Positions 26,289 through 35,918 of a DNA stretch of 64,000 bases are shown here, piece after piece. A program made the translations under genes and the position numbers. The notes beneath the pieces are model-generated. The model saw only the letters and a list, made by a program, of their open reading frames with translations. It was not told where the DNA came from and ran no database searches. Numbering within the stretch: the first letter of the stretch is position 1; each line of letters opens with the position of its first letter. Source of the DNA: Tepidisphaera sp. (lineage in GTDB: Bacteria; Planctomycetota; Phycisphaerae; Phycisphaerales; UBA1924); the NCBI GenBank assembly GCA_016124375.1, contig WGNV01000003.1:369625-433624 (forward strand), in the 5' to 3' direction.

Positions 26289-28084
26289 GGCGTCACCTCC
26301 CCGGGCCGCCCGCTCGCGGGTGAAATCATGTCCGGCGTCAGCAGCTCAAGATGCGTCGTGCCAGCAGGGCGTTCGGAGCCAGGGAGCTGAGCCGAGCCCG
26401 CCCCCTTCTCGCCTTTCGCCGCCCGCTCGCCCGGGGTTGCCTCCACCCCGATCTTCTCCCGCCCGGCGTTGGCCGCCTGCACCAGCGAATCCGTCGGAGC
26501 CTTCAGCGCCTCCAGCAACGGCTTGGGATACACGCCCAGCGCCACGCACAGCACCGCCAGCGGCACCAGCACGCCGATCTCCCGCATCGAAAGGTCGGTC
26601 GGCAGCGCAGGACCATGATCGTCCTTGGCATCGTGCCCGCCATGATGATCATGCCCCGCCGGCAGCCGCAGGGGGCCCCACACCACTTTGCCCAGCATGT
26701 ACAGCAGATACATCGCCGCGATGATCATGCCCGTGCCCGCGATGATCGCGTACCAAGGCCCGAGTTCGCCCGGCGTCGTACCCACCTGCGGCACCAGCGT
26801 GTGCCACACGCCCGAGCCCCACGCCGTGCTCGCCTGATACGTCCCCATCACGCACAGGAACTCGCTCACAAACCCGTTCAGGCCCGGCAGGCCGACGCTC
26901 GCCATGGTGAAGAAGACCATGAACGTCGCCCACACGGGCATCTTGGCCGCCAGCCCGCCCAGTTCCTTCATGCTGCGGGTGTGATACCGCTCGTAGATCA
27001 TGCCGATCAGGAGGAACAGCGCCCCGGTCGAGAGGCCGTGGTTGATCATGTACAGCACCGAGCCCTCGATGCCCGCATGATTCAGCGCGAACATGCCCAG
27101 CACACAGAAGCCCAGGTGCGCGACCGACGAGTACGCCACCAGCTTCTTGACGTCCGTCTGCACCCAGCAGATCAGCCCGCCATAGATGATGCCCACGATG
27201 CACAGCGCGCCGATCAGCGGGGCATAAGCCACGACCGCCGCGGGCACGAAGGGCAGCACAAACCGGATCAGCGCGTACGTGCCCAGCTTGAGCAGCACGC
27301 CCGCCAGGATCACCGAGCCCGCGGTCGGCGCCTCGGTGTGGGCCAGGGGCAGCCAGGTGTGCACCGGGAAGAGCGGCACCTTGACGGCAAACCCCGCAAG
27401 CAGCGCGAACATCACCCACGTCTGCTGGTTCAGGCTCATCCACTTGCTCGACGCGAACGCCAGCGTCTGGATGTTGAACGTCCAGTTCACGTGTCCCTCG
27501 ATGCCGGGCCGGTGAACATTGAACCACGCCACGTACACCAGCCCGGCCAGCGCGATGACCGAGCCCGTGAAGGTGTACAGGAAGAACTTGATCGCCGCTT
27601 TCTTGCGGTTCGTCGAGCCCCACACGCTGATCAGGATGAACATCGGCACCAGCGTGAACTCGAAGCAGATGTAGAACAGGATCAGGTCGCGGGCGCAGAA
27701 GACCCCGGTCATCGCCGCCTGCAGCACCAGCAGCCAGGCGTAATACGTCTTCTCGCGGTCCTTGATGGCCGTGAAACTCGAGATGACGCAGATCGGGCCG
27801 AGCAGCGCCGTCAGCATCACCAGCATCATCGAGATGCCGTCGACCCCCACCTGGAACTCAAGCCCCAAGGACGGGATCCAGCGGATCGGCTCGTCCATGC
27901 CGAGCTGCATGTAGCCCGACTGTTCCCAGCTGAACACGCCGAAGCCCGCGTACAGCACGAAGACGAGCGCCACCAGCGTGCCGTACATCGCGACGGTCTT
28001 GGCCCGGGCCGCGGGCAGAACCGCCACGCCCAAGGCGCTCGCCAGCGGGGTCAGCATCGCCAGAATGAGAAGCCATTGATTCAT
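26285..28084 (-). CDS. nuoM: NADH-quinone oxidoreductase subunit M
   Basis: A 599-residue antiporter-like subunit of complex I. The signature FYICFEFTLVPMFILI carries the channel glutamate, and KVPLFPVHTWLPLAHTEAP and DVKKLVAYSSVAHLGF carry the conserved lysines. The C-terminal ~100 residues after the last helix are hydrophilic (GERAAKGEKGAGSAQLPG) and unusual. A His/Asp-rich loop near 490 (AGHDHHGGHDAKDDHG) is on an exposed side and resembles one in NuoL here. It overlaps nuoN by four bases and follows nuoL by 31 bases. Confidence 0.95.
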   Translation of the reverse strand: MNQWLLILAMLTPLASALGVAVLPAARAKTVAMYGTLVALVFVLYAGFGVFSWEQSGYMQLGMDEPIRWIPSLGLEFQVGVDGISMMLVMLTALLGPICVISSFTAIKDREKTYYAWLLVLQAAMTGVFCARDLILFYICFEFTLVPMFILISVWGSTNRKKAAIKFFLYTFTGSVIALAGLVYVAWFNVHRPGIEGHVNWTFNIQTLAFASSKWMSLNQQTWVMFALLAGFAVKVPLFPVHTWLPLAHTEAPTAGSVILAGVLLKLGTYALIRFVLPFVPAAVVAYAPLIGALCIVGIIYGGLICWVQTDVKKLVAYSSVAHLGFCVLGMFALNHAGIEGSVLYMINHGLSTGALFLLIGMIYERYHTRSMKELGGLAAKMPVWATFMVFFTMASVGLPGLNGFVSEFLCVMGTYQASTAWGSGVWHTLVPQVGTTPGELGPWYAIIAGTGMIIAAMYLLYMLGKVVWGPLRLPAGHDHHGGHDAKDDHGPALPTDLSMREIGVLVPLAVLCVALGVYPKPLLEALKAPTDSLVQAANAGREKIGVEATPGERAAKGEKGAGSAQLPGSERPAGTTHLELLTPDMISPASGRPGEVTP

Positions 28085-28115
28085 GAATCACTCGAAAGCC
28101 AGAGCCCGCAACAGG

Positions 28116-30344
28116 TCACCTCGCCACCATCAGCACGATCAGGATCAACACCGCCAGCCCGCCCGCCATGCCCAGGGCATAGCCGTGCAGCTCGCCGCTC
28201 TGCGAGGGGCGGATCAGCCGCCCCAGCCCCTTGGGCACAAAGCCCGTGAGGTTCACCAGCCCATCCACCAGATACTGATCCAGCAGGTAGAAAATGTTCG
28301 ACAGGAACTTCAGCGGAATGCGGATCACCGCGTCGTAGAACTCGTCCACGTACCACTTGTGCCGCGCCCAGGTGACGATCGGGCCCAGCGCCGGCTCCAG
28401 CTTGTCGGCGTTGGCGTGAGCCGCACTCGTGCGCCCGGCCAGGTGCAGCCACCACGCGGCCGCGATGCCCAGGAGCCCCACCACGCTCGACACGTAGTAC
28501 ATGACGCTGTGGGGGTTCATGCCCAAGAACGTGCCGTGGCCTTCTTCGCCGCCATGCATCGCCGCACTCGACGCCCCCACCATCTTCCCCACCCAGGCCC
28601 CATGCTCCGCAAAGCCCACCAGCGGGATGATCGCAAAGCACCCGACCACCAGCGTCGCCAGCACCGTGTTGATCGCCCAGCCCGGCGCGTGAGGATGGAA
28701 CTCGCCGCCGTGCCCATGCCCCTGAGCGTGCCCGTCATGGGCGTGCGATTCTTCGCCGTGCCCGTCATGGCCATGACCGGCATGATCTTCATGCTCATCG
28801 TGCCCGTGCACTTCATCGCCGGGCTCAAAGTACACCGGCCCCTCAAACACCCGGAAGTACGCCCGGAACGTGTAGTACGCCGTGAGCCCTGCCGTGATCA
28901 GCAGAATCCACCCGATCGCCGGGCTCTGCTCGAATGACGACGCCAGGATCAGATCCTTGGACCAGAACCCCGCCGTGAACGTCACGCCCGAAAGATTGAG
29001 CGCCCCGAAGAACATCGCCGCCGCGACGATCTTCCACCCCGGCAGCTTCCGCACGCCCGACAGCTTCCGCAGGTCAAGCTGCCCGGCGAAGCCGTGCATC
29101 ACGGCGCCGCACGCCAGGAACAAGGTCGCCTTGAAGAACGCGTGGCTGAACACGTGGGCCGCCCCGCCCGCGCTGTTCATCACGCCCAGCCCCGCGAACA
29201 TGTAGCCCAGTTGCGACGCCGTCGAGTAACCCATCACCCGCTTGATGTCGAAGTGGGCCATGCCGATGGTGGCCGCCCAGAACGCCGTGATCGTCCCGCC
29301 CCACGCCACGAACGTCAGGATGGTGTGCGCCGGATCGATCGTGTACAGCGGCATCATGCGGGCGATCAGGAACACGCCCGCCGTCACCATCGTCGCCGCG
29401 TGGATCAAGGCCGACACCGGCGTCGGGCCTTCCATCGCGTCGGGCAACCACACATAGAAGAACAACTGGGCCGACTTGCCGAACGCCCCGGCCGTCAGCA
29501 GCAAGGGCAGAATCACCGGAATCCAGCTCGAAGTCGTGAGCGGGTGGCCCCCAGCGTCCACGCCCTTGTGAATGAACTCGAACACCTTGTCGTACTGCAC
29601 CGTGCCGAACGCGGCATACACGCCCAGGATGCCCATGAGCAGCCCCAGGTCGCCGATGCGGTTGACGATGAACGCCTTCTTCGCCGCCGCGACAGCCGCG
29701 GGCTTCTTATAGAAATACCCGATGAGCAGGTACGAGCAGAGCCCGACGCCCTCCCACCCGAAGAAGAGCATCAGCAGGTTGCTGGCCATCACCAGGCACG
29801 ACATGCTGAGCACGAAAAGGCTGAACGCCGCGAAAAAGCGGCAATACCCCAGCCCGACATCGTGCGCCATGTACTCGCTGGCATACAGCGCGATCAGCGT
29901 GCCCAGCCCCGTGACAAAAAGCATCCACAGCAGCGTCAGGCCGTCGATGTAGAACCCGAAGTCGGCATCAAACCGGCCCGAGCTCGATTTTCCCCCGCCC
30001 CAGTCGAAGTTCAGCCAGTCAAAGACGTGCACCGTGAGGTGTCCGGCATGCTCCGCGCTCGCCGCGGCGTGCTCCGCGCCGTGTTCGGCCCCCGCCGCCG
30101 CGATCATCGGCCCGGCGTTCATAAACGCCATCAGCGTGAACACGAACGCCGCAGCCAGGCTGGCAACGGTGATCCACGCGGGCAGCTTGGACTTGACCTT
30201 GAACGCCGCGCACAGCCCGCACAGCACAAAGCTCACCAGGGGCAGCACCACGATCATGGTCAGCGTCCAGTGCGAACCGCCACCCTCCGGCTCCGCCGCC
30301 GTCACCATCGTTCCGATCGCCGTCAGCATGTTCTGCACGATCAA
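28116..30344 (-). CDS. nuoL: NADH-quinone oxidoreductase subunit L
   Basis: A 742-residue distal proton-pumping subunit of complex I. Core motifs are FFGWEGVGLCSYLLIG, SAQLFFYVWLPDAMEGPTPV and DIKRVMGYSTASQLGYMF. Its C-terminus carries the long lateral helix and final transmembrane segment expected for NuoL. It is longer than E. coli NuoL (613), largely because of a histidine/glycine-rich loop (HGHDEHEDHAGHGHDGHG region, about 510-550), which could bind metal ions on the outside of the membrane. nuoK precedes by four bases and nuoM follows. Confidence 0.95.
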   Translation of the reverse strand: MIVQNMLTAIGTMVTAAEPEGGGSHWTLTMIVVLPLVSFVLCGLCAAFKVKSKLPAWITVASLAAAFVFTLMAFMNAGPMIAAAGAEHGAEHAAASAEHAGHLTVHVFDWLNFDWGGGKSSSGRFDADFGFYIDGLTLLWMLFVTGLGTLIALYASEYMAHDVGLGYCRFFAAFSLFVLSMSCLVMASNLLMLFFGWEGVGLCSYLLIGYFYKKPAAVAAAKKAFIVNRIGDLGLLMGILGVYAAFGTVQYDKVFEFIHKGVDAGGHPLTTSSWIPVILPLLLTAGAFGKSAQLFFYVWLPDAMEGPTPVSALIHAATMVTAGVFLIARMMPLYTIDPAHTILTFVAWGGTITAFWAATIGMAHFDIKRVMGYSTASQLGYMFAGLGVMNSAGGAAHVFSHAFFKATLFLACGAVMHGFAGQLDLRKLSGVRKLPGWKIVAAAMFFGALNLSGVTFTAGFWSKDLILASSFEQSPAIGWILLITAGLTAYYTFRAYFRVFEGPVYFEPGDEVHGHDEHEDHAGHGHDGHGEESHAHDGHAQGHGHGGEFHPHAPGWAINTVLATLVVGCFAIIPLVGFAEHGAWVGKMVGASSAAMHGGEEGHGTFLGMNPHSVMYYVSSVVGLLGIAAAWWLHLAGRTSAAHANADKLEPALGPIVTWARHKWYVDEFYDAVIRIPLKFLSNIFYLLDQYLVDGLVNLTGFVPKGLGRLIRPSQSGELHGYALGMAGGLAVLILIVLMVAR

Positions 30345-30348
30345 GACA

Positions 30349-30693
30349 TCATCCCTTCATGTCCTGCCACGCCTCGGCATCCAGGCTCTCGCGCCGCCTG
30401 AACAGCAGCACCACCAGCGCCAGCGCCATCGCCGCCTCCGCCGCCGCCACCGTCAGCACGAAAATCACGAACGTCTGACCCGTGAAACTCATGTGGTACC
30501 GCCCGAACGCGATCAACGCCAGGCCCGAGGCCTGGAACATCAGCTCGGTGCACAAAAACATGATGATCAGGTTCCGCCGGGTCAAAAACCCGATCAGCCC
30601 CAGCGTGAACAAAATCGCCGACACCACCAGGTAGTGGCCCAGCGTCGCCCCGCCCATCGCCGCGGGGTACCCGGCTTGCGCGAGGGTCATCAT
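30349..30693 (-). CDS. nuoK: NADH-quinone oxidoreductase subunit K
   Basis: A 114-residue membrane subunit of complex I with three transmembrane helices. The helix 2 glutamate (NLIIMFLCTELMFQA) and the helix 3 glutamate (VLTVAAAEAAMALAL) needed for proton transfer are both present. It overlaps the end of nuoJ by four bases and lies four bases before nuoL, as in standard nuo operons. The C-terminal ~15 residues are charged. Confidence 0.95.
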   Translation of the reverse strand: MMTLAQAGYPAAMGGATLGHYLVVSAILFTLGLIGFLTRRNLIIMFLCTELMFQASGLALIAFGRYHMSFTGQTFVIFVLTVAAAEAAMALALVVLLFRRRESLDAEAWQDMKG

Positions 30694-31628
30694 GCCCCGC
30701 CCCCTTCACCTAACTTCAGTGCCTGCAGACGCTTGGCTTCTTCATCCATCTGCACCTGCTTGCGGCTCAAGACTACCGCCCCCAGCATCGCCATCAGCAG
30801 AATCACACCCGCAATCTCGATCGTCCCGGGGTGATCCCGCAAGAGGTCAAAGCCCACCCGCTGGATGTTGGTGACTTCCAAGTCCTTTGGCCATTCAGAC
30901 TTAGCGATGTACCGCTCGCCCGCCGCGCCCTCGATCTTGACCCCGGCGTCCGTCATCACCGCGTGCTTGCCGGCGTCCAGCGCCACGTGCTCGCCGCTCT
31001 TGATAAGTCCATGCTCCGCAAGGCTTTGCTCCACCAGGCGGGGCATCCCGCTCAGCAGCGCTTCCGTCGAGGCCGCTTGTCCCGGCGGCACGTTGGGCAA
31101 GCCCTTGAACATGAAGCTGGTCAGCAGCGCCAACAGAAGAAATCCGGTCACCGTCGCGCCCACGGGTTCCCGAGCGGATGTGTCGTAGTCCGCCAGGGCC
31201 TCAATCTCCCCCTCTTCAGGGGCCTGGGTCGCCAGCATGATGACAAAGAGGTAGGTAATCAGGATCGCCCCGGCGTAGACGATGATCAGGGCGAAGGCCA
31301 TGAACTCCGCCGACAGCAGCAGGAACAGGCCGCCGGTCGAGATGACGGTCAGCACGAAGTACAGGGCGGCGTACACGGGCCGGGGATGGGTGATCACCCG
31401 CAGAGCCGCGCCCAGGCCGATGAACGAGAAAATGTAGAAATATGGCACCGGGTGCTGCTCGCCCGCCTTCAGGCCCAGCACCAGCAGCGCCAACCCCAAC
31501 ACCAGCCCGGCGCCCAGGGCACCCAGCACTTGCGGCGATTTGCCACCCCGAGGCAGCGCAAGCAGCACGCCACCGCCGCCCAGCACGCACAAGCCGAACA
31601 TCAGAAAGGGTTGGATAAACTGCCCCAC
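30690..31628 (-). CDS. nuoJ: NADH-quinone oxidoreductase subunit J, enlarged
   Basis: A membrane subunit of complex I. The conserved core is FSFIGLGAALRVITHPRPVY followed by SAEFMAFALIIVYAGAILITYLFVIML, which contains the pi-bulge helix 3. At 312 residues it is well above the usual 160-200. The extra length is two hydrophobic N-terminal helices before the core and a roughly 100-residue hydrophilic stretch (about 190-280, KSGEHVALDAGKHAVMTDAG) before the last helix. Start GTG 31628 has GGAG five bases upstream; the frame stays open further upstream but without homology. It is the first gene of nuoJKLMN and is divergent from pgsA. Confidence 0.9.
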   Translation of the reverse strand: MGQFIQPFLMFGLCVLGGGGVLLALPRGGKSPQVLGALGAGLVLGLALLVLGLKAGEQHPVPYFYIFSFIGLGAALRVITHPRPVYAALYFVLTVISTGGLFLLLSAEFMAFALIIVYAGAILITYLFVIMLATQAPEEGEIEALADYDTSAREPVGATVTGFLLLALLTSFMFKGLPNVPPGQAASTEALLSGMPRLVEQSLAEHGLIKSGEHVALDAGKHAVMTDAGVKIEGAAGERYIAKSEWPKDLEVTNIQRVGFDLLRDHPGTIEIAGVILLMAMLGAVVLSRKQVQMDEEAKRLQALKLGEGGGA

Positions 31629-31815
31629 GCGGGCTCCATGGCAGTGAACAGACTCAAGGCCGCCCCCGGGGAACGGTCCGGGGCGAAGGACGAGAGGATA
31701 GAGCCGGGCGGCCCGTGGTTCAACACGTTGGCTGTTGCGAGCGTCCACCCTGCTTCGCGCAACCTTCCCGTCGCCCCGCTCGGTGCCGGGCCGGTCCCGG
31801 CTCTACCATCCCCCA

Positions 31816-32502
31816 GTGACTACCGCGGCCACACATCCCGGGCAGACCGTCGCCGCCTCCGAAACCTACCGGCGCTGGGTGCCCAACGCCCTGACCGCGG
31901 CCCGCCTGGTGATCGCCGCGGGCTTCTTCGTCGTGCTCGCGCTTTTCAGCTACCCCCTCCGTGCAACGCCCGTCTCTTTGGCCCACCCCATCTGGCCTTA
32001 CCTCTTCGCCGCCGGGCTCTTCGTGCTGGCCGCCCTCACCGACGCCATCGACGGCCCGCTGGCCCGGCGCTGGAAAGTCGTCAGCAAGTTCGGGCGCGTC
32101 ATGGATCCGTTCGCCGACAAGGTCCTCGTCGTGGGCTCGTTCATCATGCTCGCCGGGCCGACGTTTCGCCTAGATGTTCCCGGGCAGGCGGCCCTGCAGG
32201 TCAGCGGCGTTGCCTCTTGGATGGTCGTGGTCATCCTGGGGCGCGAACTGCTGGTCACCAGCATCCGCAGCGTCATGGAATCCGGCGGCCAGGACTTTTC
32301 CGCCGCCTGGGCCGGCAAGGCCAAGATGATCCTTCAGGCCTGCGTCATCCCCGCGATACTCGTGCTGCTCGGCGTCGCCGACGTCAAGCGCGGCACGCCC
32401 GGACGCCTGGCCATCGACATCGGCGTGTGGGTAACGATGGCCGTGACGCTGGTCAGCGGCATCCCATACGCGACTCGCGGCATGCGGGGCATCGCGGGGT
32501 AG
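31816..32502 (+). CDS. pgsA: CDP-diacylglycerol--glycerol-3-phosphate 3-phosphatidyltransferase
   Basis: A 228-residue membrane enzyme of phosphatidylglycerol synthesis. The CDP-alcohol phosphotransferase motif DGx2ARx8Gx3Dx3D is intact (DAIDGPLARRWKVVSK followed by FGRVMDPFADK). About five transmembrane helices surround it, and GRELLVTSIRSVMESGG is typical of PgsA. The GTG at 31816 is preferred because it directly precedes the family's usual N-terminus; a TTG at 31735 would add 27 unconserved residues. It is divergent from nuoJ and convergent with the kinase gene, separated from the latter by a 9-bp hairpin. Confidence 0.92.
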   Translation: MTTAATHPGQTVAASETYRRWVPNALTAARLVIAAGFFVVLALFSYPLRATPVSLAHPIWPYLFAAGLFVLAALTDAIDGPLARRWKVVSKFGRVMDPFADKVLVVGSFIMLAGPTFRLDVPGQAALQVSGVASWMVVVILGRELLVTSIRSVMESGGQDFSAAWAGKAKMILQACVIPAILVLLGVADVKRGTPGRLAIDIGVWVTMAVTLVSGIPYATRGMRGIAG

Positions 32503-32514
32503 TTCTCGGAAGAA

Positions 32515-32535
32515 GACCGGCGGGGACCGCCGGTC
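32515..32535. terminator. Hairpin between convergent pgsA and kinase genes
   Basis: GACCGGCGG (32515-32523), loop GGA and CCGCCGGTC (32527-32535) form a perfect 9-bp stem 12 bases after the pgsA stop. No T-run follows on either strand, so a terminator role is only likely. Confidence 0.5.
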
Positions 32536-32560
32536 CGCCCAAGAGGCCAACCGAAGCAGC

Positions 32561-35047
32561 CTACAGCCGCCGCGCCCCGGAACGAATCTCCGCCTCCATC
32601 GCCTCGTGAATCTGCCCGAGCCGCTGCACCGCGCTCTGCGTCCGGTCGTTCGCCGGGCCGAGCGTCTTGTTCAGCACATCGACGGCGTATTCGCCCGCGG
32701 CCAGCGCATCATCCAGCCGATGAGCCGCCAGGTGCGCCCGCGCCAGGTTCCCGGCGAACACGCCGCACAGCCAGTGATCGTCACCCAGTTTCTTGCGGGC
32801 CCGCGGCACCATCTCCGCCAGCAACTGCTCACCCTCATCCACCTCGCCATAGCGCACCAGCGCGTCGGCCAGGTTCGCAGTCGAGATCAAACTCTGCACA
32901 TTGTCCGGGCCCATCGCCTTGATGATGCCCGCGTACGCCTCGCGGTGATACTTCTCGGCCAGTTCGCGCTGGTCCAGGTCGTCGCACGCCATGGCGAGGT
33001 TGTTGAGCGTGCCCAGCGTGGTGCGGTGGCCCGGGCCGAGCACCCGCCGCTGATCTTCCAGCGTTGCTTCGAGCACCTTCTTGGCCTCGTCGTAGCGTTC
33101 CTGCTTCAGCAGCAGGTCGCCGTAGTTGCTGAGGCCCACGAACGTGTCGGGGTTGTCTGGCCCCAGCACCTTGGGGGCGAGGGCGGCGAACCTGGTCAGG
33201 TGTTTCTCGGCCGCGGCGTAGTCGCCCTGGTTCTTCTCCACCGTCGCGAGGTTGAGCATCATCCGAATGCAATCCGGATACTCCTCGCCGTGGGCCTTCA
33301 CCATCATGTCGAGCAGATGGTTGAGCGTGGCGCGGGCCTTGTCGGCCTGGTTGGCGTGGATCTGCGCCACCGCCAGGTTGTTGAGCGCGTTCACCGTGTC
33401 GTCGTGGGCGGGGCCCTTCAGTTTCTCCGTCCGCTGCGCGATGGATTCCTTGAGCGGCAGGGCTTCCTTCATGTTCCCCGCGGCATCCAGCGATACCGAC
33501 AGCACCGACTCGCAGTCCAGCGTTCGCTGATGCATCTCGCCGAAGAGGGCACGCGCCCGATCCGCCGCCTCGCGAGCCACCTGCACGCTCTTGTCCACCT
33601 GCCCGAGTTCGTAGTAGCACGCCGCCCGGCCGCTTTTGGCCCCCAGTGCCTCGTCGCTGTCCGCACCCAGCGTGGCGATGAACTGCTTCTCCGCCGCCTC
33701 ATACTCGGGCAGCGCCTTGTCGTAGAGCCCCAGCGCCGAGTAGGTGCCCGCGAGAAGTGAGTGCGCGTTGGCCGCGCTCAGCGGGTGATCCTTGAACTGC
33801 TCTTCCACGCTGCCCGCGGCGGTATCCAAAATATCCGCCACGCGCACATCGCGGCCCTGGTTCTTCGGATCCGGCGCCTGCAGCATGTGCTCGAGGAACG
33901 ATTCGGCCCGCTTGGCGTTGGCCGCTTCCTCCGAGGCCATGTCCCTCGCCTTGCTCACCATGCCGAAGGCATACACCGACCACCCCAGCGCCCCCGCCAG
34001 CACCACCGCAAACGCCCCGGCCACCCACGCCACGCGCCGGTAGCGCTTCGCACGCCTTCGCAGCGTGTACCACGCGCTGTCGCGCCTGGCCCGCACCGGC
34101 TCACCCGCCAGCCACGCCAGTAGGTCGTCGGCCAGTTCGGTGGCGCTCTGGTATCGGCGCGCGGGCTCTTTCGCGAGGCATTTCAAGATGACAGTCTGCA
34201 AATCCTCATCCACCGCACGGCTGAGTTGCCTCGGCGGCACGGGCTGGGCGGTCTTGATGTTCTCCAGCGTCGTCGCGATCGACTTGCGGACCTCATACGG
34301 GAACGTGCCGGTGGCCGCCTGGTAGAGCATCACCCCCAGCGAGTACACGTCGCTGCGCACATCGAGGCCGTCGATCGCCCCCTCCGCCTGCTCGGGGCTC
34401 GACCACGGCAGCGAGCCCAGAAACTGCCCGGTGCGGCTCACCTCGATCGACTCCTGCCCGCCCGTCAGCTTGGCCAGACCGAAGTCAACCACGTGCGGGC
34501 CGTTGGCGTCGAGCAGCACATTGCCGGGCTTGAGGTCGCGATGGATCACCCCCCGCTGGTGCGCGTGGGCCACGCCCTGGCACACCCTCGCGAGCACCTC
34601 CACCCGGCGCTTGATCGCCGCCTGCCGGCCTTCATCGGGCAGAAGCTCTCGCAGCAGTTCGTCGAGCGGGTGCCCGTCGACGAACTCCATCACGAGGTAC
34701 GCGAAGCCGTCGGTGGTGACGCCGCTGTCGAAGATGCGCACGATCGCCGGGTGCCGGAGGCTGGCGGCCAGCTCCGCCTCGCGCTCAAACCGCCTCTGCT
34801 GGGCGGGCGTCGCCAGCGCCCCCGCCAGGAGCACCTTGATCGCCACGCGCTGGCGAGTTGATCGCTGCACCGCTTCGTACACGACGCCCTGGCCCCCGCG
34901 AGAGAGCTCCTTCAGGCTGTCGTAGCCGGAAATGTTCGGCGTCCGCCGGGGCAGGCGCACGGTGCGTGCCACGCCCAGCAACGCGTCTTCGTCCTCGTAC
35001 CACGAGGCGGCCCCGGGCTGGCCGGAGTTATTCGGCTCGCTCTTCAT
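32561..35047 (-). CDS. Membrane Ser/Thr protein kinase with C-terminal TPR sensor region
   Basis: An 828-residue Hanks-type kinase. The kinase domain covers about 43-315: glycine loop SRGGQGVVY (51-57), Lys71 in VAIKVL, catalytic HRDLKPGN (169-176) and DFGLAK (188-193). One transmembrane helix follows at about 340-362, with an arginine-rich juxtamembrane stretch. The remaining ~450 residues outside the membrane are tetratricopeptide repeats of about 42 residues (NLAVAQIHANQADKARATLN, NYGDLLLKQERYDEAKKVLE, NLAMACDDLDQRELAEKYH). This layout is common in planctomycetes. The ECF sigma gene ends seven bases upstream on the same strand, so the kinase probably acts with, or on, that sigma factor; the target is inferred. 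Confidence 0.95.
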   Translation of the reverse strand: MKSEPNNSGQPGAASWYEDEDALLGVARTVRLPRRTPNISGYDSLKELSRGGQGVVYEAVQRSTRQRVAIKVLLAGALATPAQQRRFEREAELAASLRHPAIVRIFDSGVTTDGFAYLVMEFVDGHPLDELLRELLPDEGRQAAIKRRVEVLARVCQGVAHAHQRGVIHRDLKPGNVLLDANGPHVVDFGLAKLTGGQESIEVSRTGQFLGSLPWSSPEQAEGAIDGLDVRSDVYSLGVMLYQAATGTFPYEVRKSIATTLENIKTAQPVPPRQLSRAVDEDLQTVILKCLAKEPARRYQSATELADDLLAWLAGEPVRARRDSAWYTLRRRAKRYRRVAWVAGAFAVVLAGALGWSVYAFGMVSKARDMASEEAANAKRAESFLEHMLQAPDPKNQGRDVRVADILDTAAGSVEEQFKDHPLSAANAHSLLAGTYSALGLYDKALPEYEAAEKQFIATLGADSDEALGAKSGRAACYYELGQVDKSVQVAREAADRARALFGEMHQRTLDCESVLSVSLDAAGNMKEALPLKESIAQRTEKLKGPAHDDTVNALNNLAVAQIHANQADKARATLNHLLDMMVKAHGEEYPDCIRMMLNLATVEKNQGDYAAAEKHLTRFAALAPKVLGPDNPDTFVGLSNYGDLLLKQERYDEAKKVLEATLEDQRRVLGPGHRTTLGTLNNLAMACDDLDQRELAEKYHREAYAGIIKAMGPDNVQSLISTANLADALVRYGEVDEGEQLLAEMVPRARKKLGDDHWLCGVFAGNLARAHLAAHRLDDALAAGEYAVDVLNKTLGPANDRTQSAVQRLGQIHEAMEAEIRSGARRL

Positions 35048-35054
35048 CGCGCCG

Positions 35055-35645
35055 TCAGCCCTCTTCCCGCACCTGGGTGTCGATGAGTTGGCTGAGCCGC
35101 CGCACGATGCGCGACTTGGCCTGGTACACGACTTCGGGCGAGACGCCCAGCTCGCGGGCCACCTCCTCGCAGGGCGAGCCGTCCAGGGCGTAAAGGGTAA
35201 AAGCGCGGCGGTCGGTCGCGTTGAACTCCGCGTCGATGGTGCGCATCGCGAGTCTGAAGTGGTACTGGCGCCATTCCTGCTCCCACTGTTGCTCGTCCGG
35301 TGCGTCGGGCGAACTCTCGGAATCAGGTAGCGGCCCGGGCCGATCGGTCTGACGAGATTTTTTTGAAATCGCGTGCACTACCACCGTCTTCAAGTACGAC
35401 CGGAACAACCCCTTGCTCGGGTCGTACCTGAAACCCGGCATGCTCTTGCTGAGCGACATCAGCACGTCCTGCTGCACATCCTCGCAGTCCGCGGGCTGCA
35501 GACCTCGCCGAAGGCAAAAGCCCCGGATCAGTTCGCCATAACGGCTCACGAACTCCGCCCACGCGGCATGGTCCTGGCCATCGGCCAGTCGCGCCAGCAA
35601 GGTCGTATGGGTGGCGGTGCTCAAACCCATACGCCCAGCGTACAT
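35055..35645 (-). CDS. ECF-type RNA polymerase sigma factor (planctomycete kinase-linked type)
   Basis: A 196-residue sigma-70 family factor with region 2 (about 25-95: FVSRYGELIRGFCLRRG, DCEDVQQDVLMSLSKSM) and region 4 (about 135-190: ATDRRAFTLYALDGSPCEEV, ARELGVSPEVVYQAKSRIV). No anti-sigma gene follows; a transmembrane Ser/Thr kinase gene lies seven bases downstream, as in the planctomycete ECF groups thought to be controlled by phosphorylation. The ATG at 35645 is used; Met at 35630 is an alternative. The start is 273 bases from the divergently transcribed repeat-dockerin gene, a plausible target. Confidence 0.93.
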   Translation of the reverse strand: MYAGRMGLSTATHTTLLARLADGQDHAAWAEFVSRYGELIRGFCLRRGLQPADCEDVQQDVLMSLSKSMPGFRYDPSKGLFRSYLKTVVVHAISKKSRQTDRPGPLPDSESSPDAPDEQQWEQEWRQYHFRLAMRTIDAEFNATDRRAFTLYALDGSPCEEVARELGVSPEVVYQAKSRIVRRLSQLIDTQVREEG

Positions 35646-35769
35646 CAGAGTCGGAGATTGTGCGACCGCGTGTTCGTGTGTCCGAGAACAACGGCCCTGA
35701 CGTTCGACGTCCTCACCCGTAAGGCTCGGGAAATGGAAAACCGTCCTATAGCCGCAATTTTTGAATGAC

Positions 35770-35791
35770 TTTCCTGAAATCCGTCAGGAAA
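35770..35791. promoter_or_regulatory. Inverted repeat in the sigma / repeat-protein divergent region
   Basis: TTTCCTGA (35770-35777) and TCAGGAAA (35784-35791) are perfect 8-bp arms around six bases. It lies about 130 bases from each gene start and is the clearest symmetrical element in this 273-base region. An operator role is a guess. Confidence 0.4.
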
Positions 35792-35918
35792 ATCCCGGTT
35801 CGCTCTATGTCGCGTGGGAGGGCCGTGCGGCCAGCCCGCCACAACAAGCGCTCGCCGGCGCACGCCGCGCCGGGAGAAGAGATCCGCCGCGGCCAAACGC
35901 GGGGAAGGGGATGTGTAC

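Noticed and set aside
24501..30401. Several 400-630 codon frames rich in His/Arg/Gln opposite the nuo genes
   Set aside because: They are mirror frames of membrane proteins; His/Arg richness is the expected reverse complement of Val/Ala codons.
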